Source: Cliona cf. orientalis (Eukaryota; Porifera; Demospongiae; Clionaida; Clionaidae). Taken from it: DNA of 64,000 bases. The notes beneath the pieces were generated by a model. It made no database searches. It saw nothing but the letters and a program-made list of their open reading frames with translations, and had not been told where the DNA came from. The stretch covers positions 7,978,336 to 8,042,335 of the forward strand of contig OZ005702.1 of assembly GCA_963930775.1 (NCBI GenBank). Reading direction: 5' to 3'. Positions 39,451-50,602 of the stretch are shown in pieces. Numbering within the stretch: the stretch's first letter is position 1; each line of letters starts with the position of its first letter. The translations under genes were made by a program, and so were the position numbers.

Positions 39451-41522
39451 CTTTTTTTAAATTATTGTGAGCTCTTTCAATGTTTTGTTTTTTTTGCGAG
39501 CATCAACTATAGTCTGTAGTCCTTTGTTACCAATTGGATTACCACTTAGCTCCAACCCATTCACTATGCTAGTACTGTTCAGTAGCTCAGCTATGTGTGA
39601 GGCACCTTCTTCATGAATCTCATTGCTCCCCAGCTGCATGTTAAGGTGGGTATTCACTGTGCTGTGAGGGTCTATACTCCTGCAAATACTTTGCATCAGG
39701 CTCTTGGTGCCAGCATCTCCTAGGGAGCAGTTGTTGAGGTGCACTCTGAACTCCTTGGTATTACTAGTACTAGTAAAAAAGACAGAGGAAAGAAAGTAGC
39801 CAATTGCATTAGAGTCCACTGAAGTTAGTGAGGTGCCGTGAAGATGCATTTCCTAGTTTCTCTGTCACAAACTGGCAGAGAGATGGATCCTGAGCCTCAT
39901 ACAAGCAGTGAAGGAGAGAGACTAAGAGAGACTTGTTATCCCTTCTTTTGATAATCTTTCCAATAAGATCTAGCATATGCACAGTAACATGACTAGGAAT
40001 CAACCAGCTTGGTAATTTGCTGAGGAATGGTCTTGATATGCGAAGCTTTGTGATGGCTGCATAAAACTAGAATACTGCACTAAATCTGGAGTCACTAAAT
40101 AGTGAATCAAATATTGAAATCTGCTCACTGGCCGGCATGCGAGAGATGTAAACTGCTGACAGCATCTCTTGTACAGACAGGTGAAGAAAGTTATAGTATA
40201 TTGTTCTGCCATCAGAAAGTATGCTGGGTGTGGCTTGAAGTAGACCCACCTCACAAACCACTGCTGAGTCTTTGACAACCTTTAAATCACTCTGAGAAAA
40301 AGTGATTTTATTCTGGGACATTCCTGTGAATGATAACTCACAGAGCTGATGAAAAGGAGCTTGCAATTCTTGTGGTAGGCTATCGAGCGATGTCAGTTTC
40401 GCTTCTTCTTGTGTCTTCCCCAGTCGCTGGCACAGGTAGTGAGAGAGACAATGCCGGACAAGGGAGGAAAAGATGCCATGAACAGTGCGAGGGAGGGAGC
40501 CATCACTCAGGTAAAGATGGGCCACAATGGAAGCATTCAGAGGAAGGTAGCAACTGCCCTCTATGGTTGGGTTTTCTCTCAGTCTCTCTATTAGAGTGCC
40601 CACAGCTTTGGTGTCTCCCTTTAGACACTCGGTGAAGTACTGCCTCTGCTCCTCCCTAGTGAAACCCAGCACCTCAATTCGGGAAGAGACCACTGGATGT
40701 AGGTCACCTGATGAAACTGGACGTGATGTGACAATCACTGAGCTTTGAGAGATGGGAGAGTGAAGAGAAGGTGTGATCATTTCTCTAAGAAGTGATTTTT
40801 CTCGAAGGTGTGATGGGAGCTCATCCCATCCATCCAGTATCCACAGGATGCCCCTACCAAAATTAGCTTTGATTGCACTAGCTACTTGTTGCGCTGATTC
40901 AATATCAGGACAAGGAATCAAGTCAGCTATACTCTGTGCACTTTGCACTTTTGGGTCTCGTAGCTGGACAAGTATGACGATGGTGAACTCTTGAAACAGT
41001 TCACCTCTGCTCCATCTCTGACAGATGTATACTGTCAGTGTGCTCTTCCCGCTACCTGGAGCACCATCGATCAAAATCACCTTTCTCTCTCCTTCTGATT
41101 CAGTATTCTCAAATAGCTTTTCCAGTTCAATTGGTGATTTTTTTGATAGGATATCGTCCACTTGTCCCCTGATGGTATGGTGGACAAATTCATCGTCAAT
41201 CTTGCCACGTTGAATTCTCTCTTTCTTGATGATGGCCAATTTGAATATTTTTCGTGTTGGTGAGGGAAGCCATTTTTTTGAGTCCGCAGCAAATTGAATG
41301 TGGACATGGAAGTGTCTCTCCTGTATATATCCGCTGTACCAGACAAGCTTTTGATGTTGAGTGGTGTGCTGTGTGTTTGATTGAGGAGGTGTGATGGGGG
41401 ACACTAGTATGCTGCAGAGGTTATCAATGACGTCAGCTTTACGAGCTTCATGGAGGGCAGTGATCAGCATCCTGGAACAATATTATTGTGATAAATACTT
41501 TATCCTGTACACTAATAATAAT

Positions 41523-41838
41523 AAGTATAAAAACAATTGAATAAAATTGAAGGATGAAGTAGGGATGGCAGGATCAAAAAGTACATAAACAAGATTTGTA
41601 GGGATAATCACATCCACTATACACCCCTACACTTGCTTTTTGAGGGGTGCAAGAACAGTAGCATCTTTCACATGCAAGTCAAGAGTGCTTAACAAACATG
41701 TTTGGTGCATGATAATCGAGAAAAGCAAGTGTAGGGATGTATAGTGGATGTGATTATCCCTACAAATCTTGTTTATGTACTTTTTGATCCTGCCATCCCT
41801 ACTTCATCCTTCAATTTTATTCAATTATTTTTATACTT
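41523..41838. mobile_element. 316-bp palindromic element in the NLR1 intron
   Basis: AAGTATAAAAACAATTGAAT at the left pairs with ATTCAATTATTTTTATACTT at the right, and the arms match almost base for base for about 120 bp (AGGGATGGCAGGATC, GTAGGGATAATCACATCC) around an ~80-bp loop. It has no coding capacity. The high arm identity suggests a young insertion. Confidence 0.8.
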
Positions 41839-42243
41839 GTTTCTGTTCTTTTTTTTATTGCTCTCAGAATAATTCATCTTACATGATTCGCTGTCAATAT
41901 TCCAGTGTAGAAGAATGAAGATCTTATCTGCGCAAAATTCCGAAGCCACGCCCCTCGCTAAAGGCTTGCATTGCGTTCCTATGCCTATGAGGAGGTTGAC
42001 AAAGAAGGCAGCGTTAGGCGGCCGATATTGATGTAGCAATTAGACTCTTTCGTTTATGGAGAAAACCAAGTTCTAAACTTCATTGTTGGCAGCAGCTAAT
42101 CTGTACGTTACCGCTGAGCTCCTCGAGTCTTGCGCAGGCTTCATATCCATGATCTATCCAGCGGATCACTAGCGCTGCACGCCCTAGCGAGTAGCTTGCT
42201 TATGACTAGCGCCTTACCGTTCCTCGAGCCTTGCGCTTTCATA
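41839..42243. other. NLR1 intron, no element with clear edges
   Basis: Contains two related phrases, TCCTCGAGTCTTGCGCAGGCTTCATATCCATGATC (42120-42154) and a shorter one near 42225. No gene is recognised. Confidence 0.35.
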
Positions 42244-42923
42244 TGTGACCTTCCATGACAAAACCAACCATATTGCGCTGACAATTGATTTTTAGTTAAG
42301 GCCACCATTACCAAGTACAACCTTTGAACTATTGATCCTGCAAAATTTGAAGTCTCTAGCCCGTGTAGTCATGGAGATATGAGCCAAAATGTACCCGGAT
42401 CGCCCGTAATAAAAATGTTTAGCAAGCTCAATGAAACATTGCTACGTACGTTGCACCCGGAAGTCCGTATACTCGCCGTTTATGGTAAATACGTGGCCCC
42501 GCCCACTAAGTCAATGAGCTAGATGGCTGCCAAAACGTTGGAAAGAGAGCAACAGCCGGCGTTTCGATGGAAAAGAACGAAAAGATAAGCGTGTCTATAG
42601 ATCGTTAGTATACAAAATCGATGAAAGAAGTGACTGGAGAGTTTTTTTCTGTGCAGCTGCCGTGCTTGCTACCTGCAACTATGGCAACGGCTCCGTATCA
42701 TGGACGGTCAATGTTAGCTACACGGCCGACTTCTTCGAGCCATAACTCAGTAAGTATAGCGTTCTAGAAGCTACGAAGCAGATTTTTGTGTAGAGGAATG
42801 ATTCCTCTATCGATCTATGCCAAAAAGTGAAAAATGATAATTATCACCTTGGGCAACTAAATAGGCCTGTATCTCAGATTGATATCCTGCGCAATATGGT
42901 TGGTTTTGTCGTGGACGGTCACA
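42244..42923. mobile_element. TGTGACC-ended MITE, 680 bp
   Basis: TGTGACCTTCCATGACAAAA and CCAACCATATTGCGC at the left are mirrored by GCGCAATATGG, TTGGTTTTGTCGTGGACGGTCACA at the right. It is related in its termini to 43805-44464 (TGTRACCGTCTAYGGGAAAACC). No transposase was recognised. Confidence 0.75.
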
Positions 42924-43804
42924 TATCCTTGATCGCTCCAGCAGAGCGCTAGAACACTAGGGCTAGGGCTAGGCACTCGCCGAGGCCTCGAGGGCCAGGG
43001 CGCTGTCACATGACTTCACCATGGCAACACATTCTGAGCATGCGCATTAGATCACAAAATGGCGTATCAAGATACGCCCAATTATTGTCAATGCACCGTA
43101 CACACCCACTATTACGTAACTGTCAAGATAACGCGTGCCACTGCAATGCGCGCTACTAAATGGAATGGATTTAAGATGAGAGATCAAGGCAATCTTGAGC
43201 TAGCCCTGGAAACTAGAAAGAAAGAAAGAATGAGGAATGGGCATTTTTTTGAACATTTGGTTCTGGTATATATATACAATTGAATTGATGGATGATCTTG
43301 GTCTTGTTAGGTAGCTAGATAATTTGCTGGAGATTCCGATTTTCACACTTAGAAATTTCACAAAATTACCTATTTTGAGATATTTGGGTATTTGTAATGT
43401 ATTACATATATGGCATATCCGGGCCATCCCTACTTATAGAGTCTACCGACTCTATGATATTATTATGAGATTATTCATCCATTCAAGATTAAAACTATGA
43501 GTGTCATGTGAATAATGTTTTAGCCCTGTGAATATTCTTATTGAACAATCATAAATGATCCCAATCACAATCAGAACAGTCAAATATGTAAAATGTTGTT
43601 ACAATCTGTTGTGGTAGTAAAATGTGCACACAATATTATCATAATATAATTACATTGTGCTGGTGACTTTGTAAGTCTTCCAAACATGCATTATGCTTCT
43701 CAGTTTTGTATCACAAATATTCATGTTGTACTTACACTGTATCTAGTCACTAACTTAACCTCTCTAGCTAACAGTTTACTGCATCTGTTCATGTCACTAA
43801 AAAA

Positions 43805-44464
43805 TGTAACCGTCTATGGGAAAACCCGCCATATGAGATTTTTTGTGAAAGTTGAGTTTGATGCATCTATGATAAGCTCTACCATAGAGCTAACTCGTGT
43901 TCAAGTTCTAGATCGATCATGCGCTTCGTTGTGGAGATACAGCGCTTTGTTTGCGATCGCGCCACACCCCCAATAATCAAGAAATTGCGGTCCAAAGGCA
44001 TTGCTATGCACGCGTATGGCATTTTCGTGTGACCCGGAAATCAATTAAATGGACCTGGGCGGAGCCGTTCGAAATGAACGTAAAGATCGAGCAAGAGTTG
44101 AATTTCGTTGTTGACGACGACAGCCGATTGTTCTTAGATGCCCAAGAAGCTAAATATGTGAGCGAACGTACAGTAGTTCGATGAATCTAGCTGTATCTAG
44201 GTAGAGAATTCTAATTAGCACCCATAGCTACGGGCTCCGTGTATGGCGGCTGTGCCGACTAGGTGGGTCAAAATGAAGGCTTATTTCGCCTTCGTATAGC
44301 ACGACTAGCCTCCGTAGAAGACGGCAACAGTTAGAAGAAGGGTTGTTCGACATGTATATGACAAAATCTGGACTTTGACAAATTTCGATCTGAGCTACTA
44401 AAAACGCGTATTGCGCGAATAGCGCGCGGATCCCATATGCCGGGTTTTCCCGTAGACGGTCACA
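43805..44464. mobile_element. TGTAACCGTC-ended MITE, 660 bp
   Basis: TGTAACCGTCTATGGGAAAA then CCCGCCATATG at the left is mirrored by CATATGCCGGG then TTTTCCCGTAGACGGTCACA at the right. Open frames inside (to 96 codons) are unremarkable. The termini resemble the 42244 element, so the two are members or relatives of one superfamily. Confidence 0.75.
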
Positions 44465-44599
44465 AATAATTACCGACCTTGGGTGGCGCATAATTAGAAA
44501 TTAATATTCTGGTCCAGGTGGCGCATCATATAGAGTAATTAGAGTGAAAGTATGGATAATATGGCTTCCAGTACAGTAACTATCACAACTGTATTATAA

Positions 44600-45052
44600 T
44601 ACCGTATTTTTTCGCTATTAAGCGCATGCGCTTATATCTCCACAGGAAGAAAACCTGCGCTTAATAACGAAGTGCGCCTAACAGCAAGATGCGCCTAACA
44701 AAAAATAGCTACATTAAGAACGCATGCGCGTTCGTGGTATCATTTAAGGGGCGTGGCCAATCGATCGATCGCACGATTGTTCACGTTGCTGCATTCTGCC
44801 CAGGTTGAAATGGCGTTCGTTGCTGGAAGAGCCTGAGAATCGACAGTAGCCATCGTAATTTCGACTAACTTGAAAAGGTTGGAGCCCTGGGAAAGCTAGC
44901 AAGCTTGCAGATATCGAGGTCGATGGTCACATAATATCAATTATATGCGAAATGCGCCTAATAACGAGTGCTTAGGCCAACAAAATAGCATGCGCTTAAT
45001 AACGAATATGCGCTTATAAGCGAAATGCGCCTAATAACGAGAAAATACGGTA
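44600..45052. mobile_element. TACCGTATTTT-ended MITE, 453 bp
   Basis: TACCGTATTTTTTCGCTATT at the left is mirrored by AATAACGAGAAAATACGGTA at the right. The subterminal region repeats GCGCCTAAYAACG and AAGCGCATGCGCTTAT many times. No coding capacity. Confidence 0.75.
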
Positions 45053-45133
45053 CCAGTACCACTCTATAATTAGAACACTCCTGGAAAGAATAATAATTAG
45101 CGTGGCCACATGGTGCATAATTACAGCGTGAAA

Positions 45134-45791
45134 ACTAGAGCTCTGTAGAGCACATACCCCGCGCGCACGTTGTGCAATCTATAGAGTTGCTTTTGTGCAT
45201 GTGCATGGTTACAATTTTGTCATAGTGAACTTCAGAAATTTAGTGGAAGTGCTGCTTAATTGTATATAATTATGTAGCTACTGGAGGTCCCGGTGACAAA
45301 AAGCACTCTCTCTGCACCAGATAGACTGATACTTCCAATAAATTATATTATTTTTGTCGAAAACTAATAGCATAGCTATCTTACATTATGTTTTGGTTCC
45401 ATATGCATAGGGCTGCAGATATCAGCGGATGTGGATAGACTATTTAACGAGCATTTATTAATTTCGACGATCTTTACCAATCATATTCTTGGCTACTTAG
45501 TTGTGCGCATGGGCACAAAACACAATGGGCATACATTATGCATTGAGTAGCTAGGCACCGTCGATAGGCGTGGCTACGTTAGCCAACAAAAAGGCACTAT
45601 TTGTGACGCCTGCGGACCGTGTCCATCGATTTGACGCACTCTGAAGCTAGTTTTTCGCCGAATTCTATTGATTCATTGTGCTTACGAGGCACTTAGATGC
45701 CTACATCTCGAGATATGGTGATTTTTGTGCTCACAACAACGACACTGACAACCGATTACTTTACCCTTTGCGCATGCGCGCGGGGTAATTA
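45134..45791. mobile_element. Element with CTAGAGCTC...ACCCCGCGCGC ends, NLR1 intron
   Basis: ACTAGAGCTCTGTAGAGCAC followed by ATACCCCGCGCGC at the left. GCGCATGCGCGCGGGGTAAT at the right. Same family as 6357-6716 and 48258-48976. Edges are approximate. Confidence 0.5.
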
Positions 45792-46615
45792 GGACTCCAG
45801 CGTACGTAGTGCATTCATTAGGAAAGGTGCCTTAATTAGAACGGGTACAGTAATAGTAGTTGTATTAAAATCTACTGACCTGTATGTTGCCTGTGATGAT
45901 ATTAAGTTTGACTTTCCATCTCCTGAACATTTTTACCCTCTGCATAGCTAGGTCTCTTGGCCATGCCCTCTCAATGTCCTCCACTTCCACTGGTGCCGTC
46001 AGTTGCAGACTAGTGGCGAGGTGAGTCTGCCACTCGGAGAAGCACTCTGTCAGCTGGACCAGGTGGGCGTCGGCACAGATAACATCAAGGAGATGAGCAG
46101 GGAACTTGGACAGCTGCTCCTCAAGGCTAACGCCACGAATAATACCAGATCTCCTGACCACACCTCCCTCAGCCATGTTTAATAAATCGTTGGATGATTG
46201 ATGATACAGCGAATGAAACAAGATGATAAAGCGCTAGCTATAATATATTAAAAACGCTGTGTCTACAGTGCCGGTACCGGCACCGCAATTTAAGCGTTAT
46301 AGTACCGGTAAGTCCATATAAAATACTGTACTCTTACGTAGCCCTAGTCCCCGCCCCCTCCTGCATATGGCAATATAAATTTGTACATAAATTTGCCGGC
46401 ACTCTAGACACTGCGTATTAAAAATCATGATATAATTATTATAATCCATGAATCAAGTACATGTGATACTATATCCCAAGTCAGTTATAAATGGGTAGTG
46501 AACTCATGTAAGTTGTATCTAGAAAGTCGTAAAGTTAATGAGTAGATGTAGAGCGAACATTTTTCATAGATGATATAGTACCCGGTATAGACTGCCACTA
46601 GGGACTCACTTTTCT

Positions 46616-47050
46616 TTGGATTTCTTGCGAAGGGGCTGGCAGACTCGACCTGCTGCTCGGTTTGTATGCAAAGCGGAAGTGGACCATAACTTGCTAGCCT
46701 CGAACCCAGGCTCACTTTCGGGGGGAGGGGAAAGTGCGAGGCTAATAACTTGCAAGCTCAGCAAGAGTCGAATCCTGCAATTATCGGCGTTTATACATTT
46801 ATACATCGCCAGTCAGGCCAAAGTTAGCAGGAGAGCAAGGGATACCCTGATACCTACCAAGAGAGCTAAGCTGGGGACATCCACCGCTGTTGAAATACTG
46901 CCCCCTTCACATAATTTTTTCACCTGCACATTGAAGGGCCTGCCACCCAGAGACAAATACAAGGGGATCGGAGTTTCAGCTGTCCTAACGTTAACTACTA
47001 AAATGCGGGGTTGGCTAGGTGGCATGGAAAGCTGGGCTCGTTTGTAAGTT
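46616..47050 (+). other. Unrecognised open stretch, interrupted by a 50-bp element
   Basis: A plus-strand frame of 143 codons (46616-47047) crosses a 50-bp insertion at 46695. Codons after the insertion include RRARDTLIPTKRAKLG and LKGLPPRDKYKGIGVSAV, and the stretch ends near a GT donor-like TTTGTAAGTTT. I recognise no family, and the minus strand is also open for 70 codons. It occupies the position where units 2 and 3 carry the C2-like fragment. Could be part of an unannotated gene or noise. Confidence 0.2.
46695..46744. mobile_element. 50-bp mini-element with TAGCCTCG ends and 9-bp TSD
   Basis: TAGCCTCGAACCCAGG at the left, GTGCGAGGCTA at the right, with CTCACTTTC/GAAAGTG inside. ATAACTTGC is directly repeated on both sides (46686-46694 and 46745-46753). 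This flank is not simple sequence, which makes the duplication meaningful. Confidence 0.7.
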
Positions 47051-47149
47051 TTATCATATTGAGTATCTAAATAAGATGATGCTATAATATGGCTTTGAGT
47101 GTGAGATTCAATACTGTCAGTGATAAGTTGAAAATTGTACGAGGTCTAT

Positions 47150-47595
47150 TAACCGTATGGCAGGTAAGTTTCGTGGTTGATTTGGCAGTCATGAAATTTT
47201 CCCACCCACAAAATTAATGCCTACGGTGATATGGTATTATGTGAGTCCATGATAATGGGCGTGGCCACAAACATCGTGGCAGCGCGGCCAAGTGTTAGCA
47301 AGTAACAGTAGCCACTGTCATCCAGCTGATAGCGTTGTCGATACTAATATTCTTCTATCTCATGCTATTTGTCCATGCCTCTGTAGGTATGGCTTAGTAA
47401 CAAAGAAGATGGCGACTAGGATTGAGAGTGTGTGTATCGATTAATACATCATGATCCTCGCTTATGCAGCAGTGCCATGCTCCTGGACAGGTTACTTCAC
47501 GAAATTTAAAACCGCGAAATTAATTTTGAGGGGCTTTTTGGACTTTTCCACGTAAATTAATTAGCACCCACGAAAATTACCCACCATACGGTATG
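47150..47595. mobile_element. Inverted-repeat element between NLR1 and nicalin copy 2
   Basis: TAACCGTATGGCAGGTAAGTTTCGTGG at the left (47150-47176) is mirrored by CCACGAAAATTACCCACCATACGGTA at the right. Units 3 and 4 read directly from GAGGTCTAACTATGCCC without it, which provides empty sites. Confidence 0.65.
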
Positions 47596-48257
47596 CCCGG
47601 CGCCCACTTTCAGTCAATAACTTGATTGGGTGTATTACTCATGATCATACGAAGATGTTGATGTCATCTTGCAGTGGCATTGATTGTTTTCCATCGATCG
47701 TGTGTAAAATAATGCCACATTAGTGTGAGACAAGATCGACCGTGATCATCATACAACTGTCATTGTTATGCCCACTTATAAACCTATAGCTACAAGGTCT
47801 CTCCCTCTTCCCTTCCTCTCACAAGGAACACACAAGAAAAAACAATATTCTCTATATGTATACAAAGTAAAAATCCATATCTACTACATCAACTACCACA
47901 GAGTCTGTGAAGTGACATCATTCTCAGTTGTAATCTGCATGAATATAACGAAGATTCTTTGCAGACAACTTAACTGTCCGGTAAAACTTGCCGAGTCTGT
48001 GTTTAGCTCCATGGTGGGGTGGGGGTACGTGCCCCTATGGCAAATTCAAGGGGGTGGGGGCAATACATCTGAGGCACACTAAAGGTAGCTGGGTAAACTA
48101 ATTCCTAAGGATGGGGGTAAATCAATCCCAAGGTGGAGCAGCCCACCTCCTCCTCCTTAGTCTTAGATGTGGTACTCAAAATACTGTAGATAAATTTTAA
48201 GTACACACTATACGTGCAAATGATAAACAAGACATAATACGTGTATGTCGTTCCATT

Positions 48258-48976
48258 TTTACCCCACGTGCGCGCATGCGCAGCAGGGGGTAAAGCAATC
48301 GGTTTGTCTGTTATCTGTCGTCTGTCGTCTGTTGTCTGTCAGCACAAAAATCGGCAGATCTCAACATTTAGGCGAAAGTAGGATCAATAAATGGGATAAT
48401 ATGATGTAAGACGGCGAAAAAACACCTGTCTCATTCTTAACACTAGGCAATACACAGGGAAGCTACAAATCGTGCGAGTATGTCGGACACGCCTACTTCA
48501 GACACGCCCACCTAGTATCTCCTAAAGTCTATTGCGCATGCTCGAGCTGCTCTCTATTTCCAGGGAGTCTACTATGCATGCTCGAGCGGCTCTACAGCAT
48601 ACTTCCAGCTCAGAATTTGTGATCGTGGACCTCAGAAGGGAACGACAAAGTTCATGAGTAGTAAGAGATCCAGAGAAGCTACAAATAGTGCGAGTATGTC
48701 GGACACGCCCACATACTAGGGTAGTAGTACCACATGAAGTCTATTGCGCATGCTCGAGCTGCTCTAGGGAGTCTACTGCGCATGCTCGATCTGCTCTACA
48801 GCAAATTTCTAGCACAAAATTAATGTCATTTGTGATCATGGATCTCAGAAGGGAACGAAAAAGTTCATGAGTAGCAAGAGATTAATTTTCAAAGAATAGA
48901 GGTCTCTAACAAGAGGCATGGCCATGGGTGGTATTGCCATGGCACGCGGGGTATGTGCTCTATGAGCTCTAGTTGG
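48258..48976. mobile_element. Element with ACCCCACGTGCGCGCATGCGC...GAGCTCTAGTT ends in nicalin copy 2
   Basis: Begins TTTTTACCCCACGTGCGCGC and ends GCACGCGGGGTATGTGCTC, ATGAGCTCTAGTTGG. It removes or separates the start of the exon-10 copy. Inside, GTGCGAGTATGTCGGACACGCC (48475-48496) recurs near 48690, and CGCATGCTCGAGCTGCTCT recurs several times, so it has internal tandem structure. Confidence 0.5.
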
Positions 48977-49688
48977 GTCTAGATGTGTTGACTAGAAATG
49001 TGAAGATAATCGCTGAAGGTTTGGCCAGACACATCTTCAACATGACTGAGGATGATACTGTGAGTGAGATAACAATGATATGATAAATTAAATGCATCTC
49101 TCTCCCTCTCTCCCTCCCTCTCTCTCTCTCTCCTCTAGTCTGAGATTACAGATGGCTTTCGTGATGTACACAAGGACTTCATGTGGGCGTGGTTAAAGGA
49201 ACTATCAGGCCACGCCCTCTCTCCTCAGCTTGTTAATAAGGATCACCCTGTCATAAAGAGTCTGGAGGAAACTCTCAGTCGCTACACTCATGATGTCACC
49301 AAAAGTATACACAAACCAGAAAAAAGGTAAGACTAGTCGAAGTGAACACAAGAGCTGTCCATCATTGACCATGTCTCTCCTTCCCTCTCTCCCTCTCTCC
49401 CTCCCTCCCAGTGAGCCTGATGTAGTTGTGTATGACTTACCAAAGACACAGATGAAAGCATACAGGTCAGTGACGTGAAAAAATTAATTAAAAATGTCTC
49501 CTTCTGGATTCACATTCCCATTCTGTTCCAGAATGAAACCTGCTGTGTTTGATCTGTTTCTGGCTATTGGCATTGCTGGATACAGCTTACTCTGGTACTG
49601 CTCTCTAATGGTAAGGGAAAATTTACGCTATAAGTATTTTACTTAAGGCACTGTCATGCATGCAATTGCAATGAAGCAATAGCTATAG

Positions 49689-50233
49689 TGCAAAACCCTT
49701 GGCGCAAGAGCAATAGCTAGTCTGTATACCCTTGAACCCAGGCTAGTCTGCAAAACTGTTAGTGTACAGTGTATATACAGCTCTAGTTAACAGTTGTAGA
49801 GAGTAACCACAAGAATGCAGTTATACGGATTGCATGCAATTAGGTAATGGTACCACGTGCATGCCAGGTCAGCAGATTTAGTACAAAGTAAAGCGTAGTT
49901 GATAGCCTACTGTGATCTGTGATGAGTCAGTTAAGTTACAAGAACTATCGCTAGAGCTACACACAACTAATCTTGAAATGAAGCCATCGCTATCTCTTTC
50001 ATCGATCGAGAGCTCGTCAAGAAGTGAAGAAGGCCATGGTGGTCAGCAAATGTCGTCAGAACTTTTGAACGAAGTGTTTTCAACGAAATCCACACAATTC
50101 AGATCTTGAAACTACATGTACCACGAAAAGCCTAATGGTACCTTGTTTTCAACGTATAAAATAGGCTAGCACAGTAACAGACACACACACACAGAATGAC
50201 TACTGTACCCCTCGCGCATGCGCCGAGGGTTAA
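49689..50233. mobile_element. Element in the last intron of nicalin copy 2
   Basis: The interval between exon-13 and exon-14 copies is ~0.5 kb longer than in copies 3 and 4. It starts around GCAAAACCCTTGGCGC and ends GCGCATGCGCCGAGGGTTAATAA, matching the ends of the 10191-11182 element. An internal ~200-bp stretch (about 50010-50110) also resembles 10800-11060 (AACGAAGTGTTTTCAACGAAATCCACACAA), supporting common origin. Confidence 0.5.
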
Positions 50234-50602
50234 TAATTATGAGTTTCCTTACCACCAATTTTGCTATCGTATTAACTTCATGGAGTGCACAGTGTCAATG
50301 GTAAACTATTTTACACACCCACACACCCCTTGGCAGTTGTTTCCGTCAGTTCTCTCTCGTCTCTCTCACCTTCCTTTCTTCATTCAAGTCAGAACAACCA
50401 AACTGGACTAGTCTAGCTTCTTACCTTGAAACCACTGTTTCCCTGTCTATCATTGTAGACTACTGCAATGTATGTTGATGGTATAATAATCACTATTATA
50501 CTCTCAGAGCAAAATGTATAAGGTTTTTCACCATGTACAAACGTACAGTATTAAACGGAAATAGCTGATTTCTTGAACGTTATAAAAATAATCATCTTTA
50601 TT

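Larger units (their letters stand above)
37285..46173 (-). pseudogene. NLR1: DEATH-NACHT-LRR receptor pseudogene, split by a ~2 kb insertion
   Basis: NLRs sense danger signals in the cytosol. Exon 1 (45880-46173) encodes a Death domain (SLEEQLSKFPAHLLDVICAD ... DIERAWPRD); exon 2 (from 41471) has NACHT Walker A GAPGSGKST and Walker B ILDGWDEL. Compared with its neighbours this copy is broken: a 4-bp insertion near the end of exon 1 shifts the phase into exon 2; CAG has become TAG after FSAVF (about 40067); a net 5-bp loss follows EKLGN (about 39845). Its last LRRs (about 37285-37400) are separated from the rest (39457 up) by an insertion with GTPase-2 and snRNA-like unit j. The ~4.4 kb intron (41472-45879) is filled with inverted-repeat elements, whereas NLR3 has a 0.37 kb intron here. 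A nonfunctional relic, unless several assembly errors coincide. Confidence 0.82.
47795..50411 (+). pseudogene. Partial nicalin copy 2 (exons 9 remnant to 14)
   Basis: Matches NCLN from the 3' end of exon 9 (a decayed CTCTCACAAGGAACACACAAG stretch near 47815) through exon 14. Exon equivalents: 48981-49059 (5' part lost to an insertion), 49139-49326, 49412-49465, 49532-49610 and 50337-50411 ending in TAG. Splice sites are kept and the coding of exons 11-14 is nearly identical to NCLN (AWLKELSGHALSPQL, KPAVFDLFLAIGIAGYS). Exons 1-8 are absent, so no nicalin can be made from it. Insertions at about 48258-48976 and 49689-50233 enlarge it. Confidence 0.85.

Noticed and set aside
39304-39460. A true NLR-GTPase fusion protein
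   Set aside because: The LRR frame ends in TAA at 39457 and the GTPase frame is offset by one. NLR1 is broken elsewhere and its displaced 3' piece at 37.3 kb shows an insertion rather than a designed fusion.
40330-41213. Plus-strand open frames over the NLR exons (and equivalents at 51.7, 57.8 and 63.5 kb)
   Set aside because: They recur in every paralogue simply because the NLR sequence is repeated, and carry no domain of their own.
42540-42700. A gene inside the 680-bp MITE
   Set aside because: The stretch around ATGGCTGCCAAAACG looked like a start, but the frame is short and closed and has no motif.
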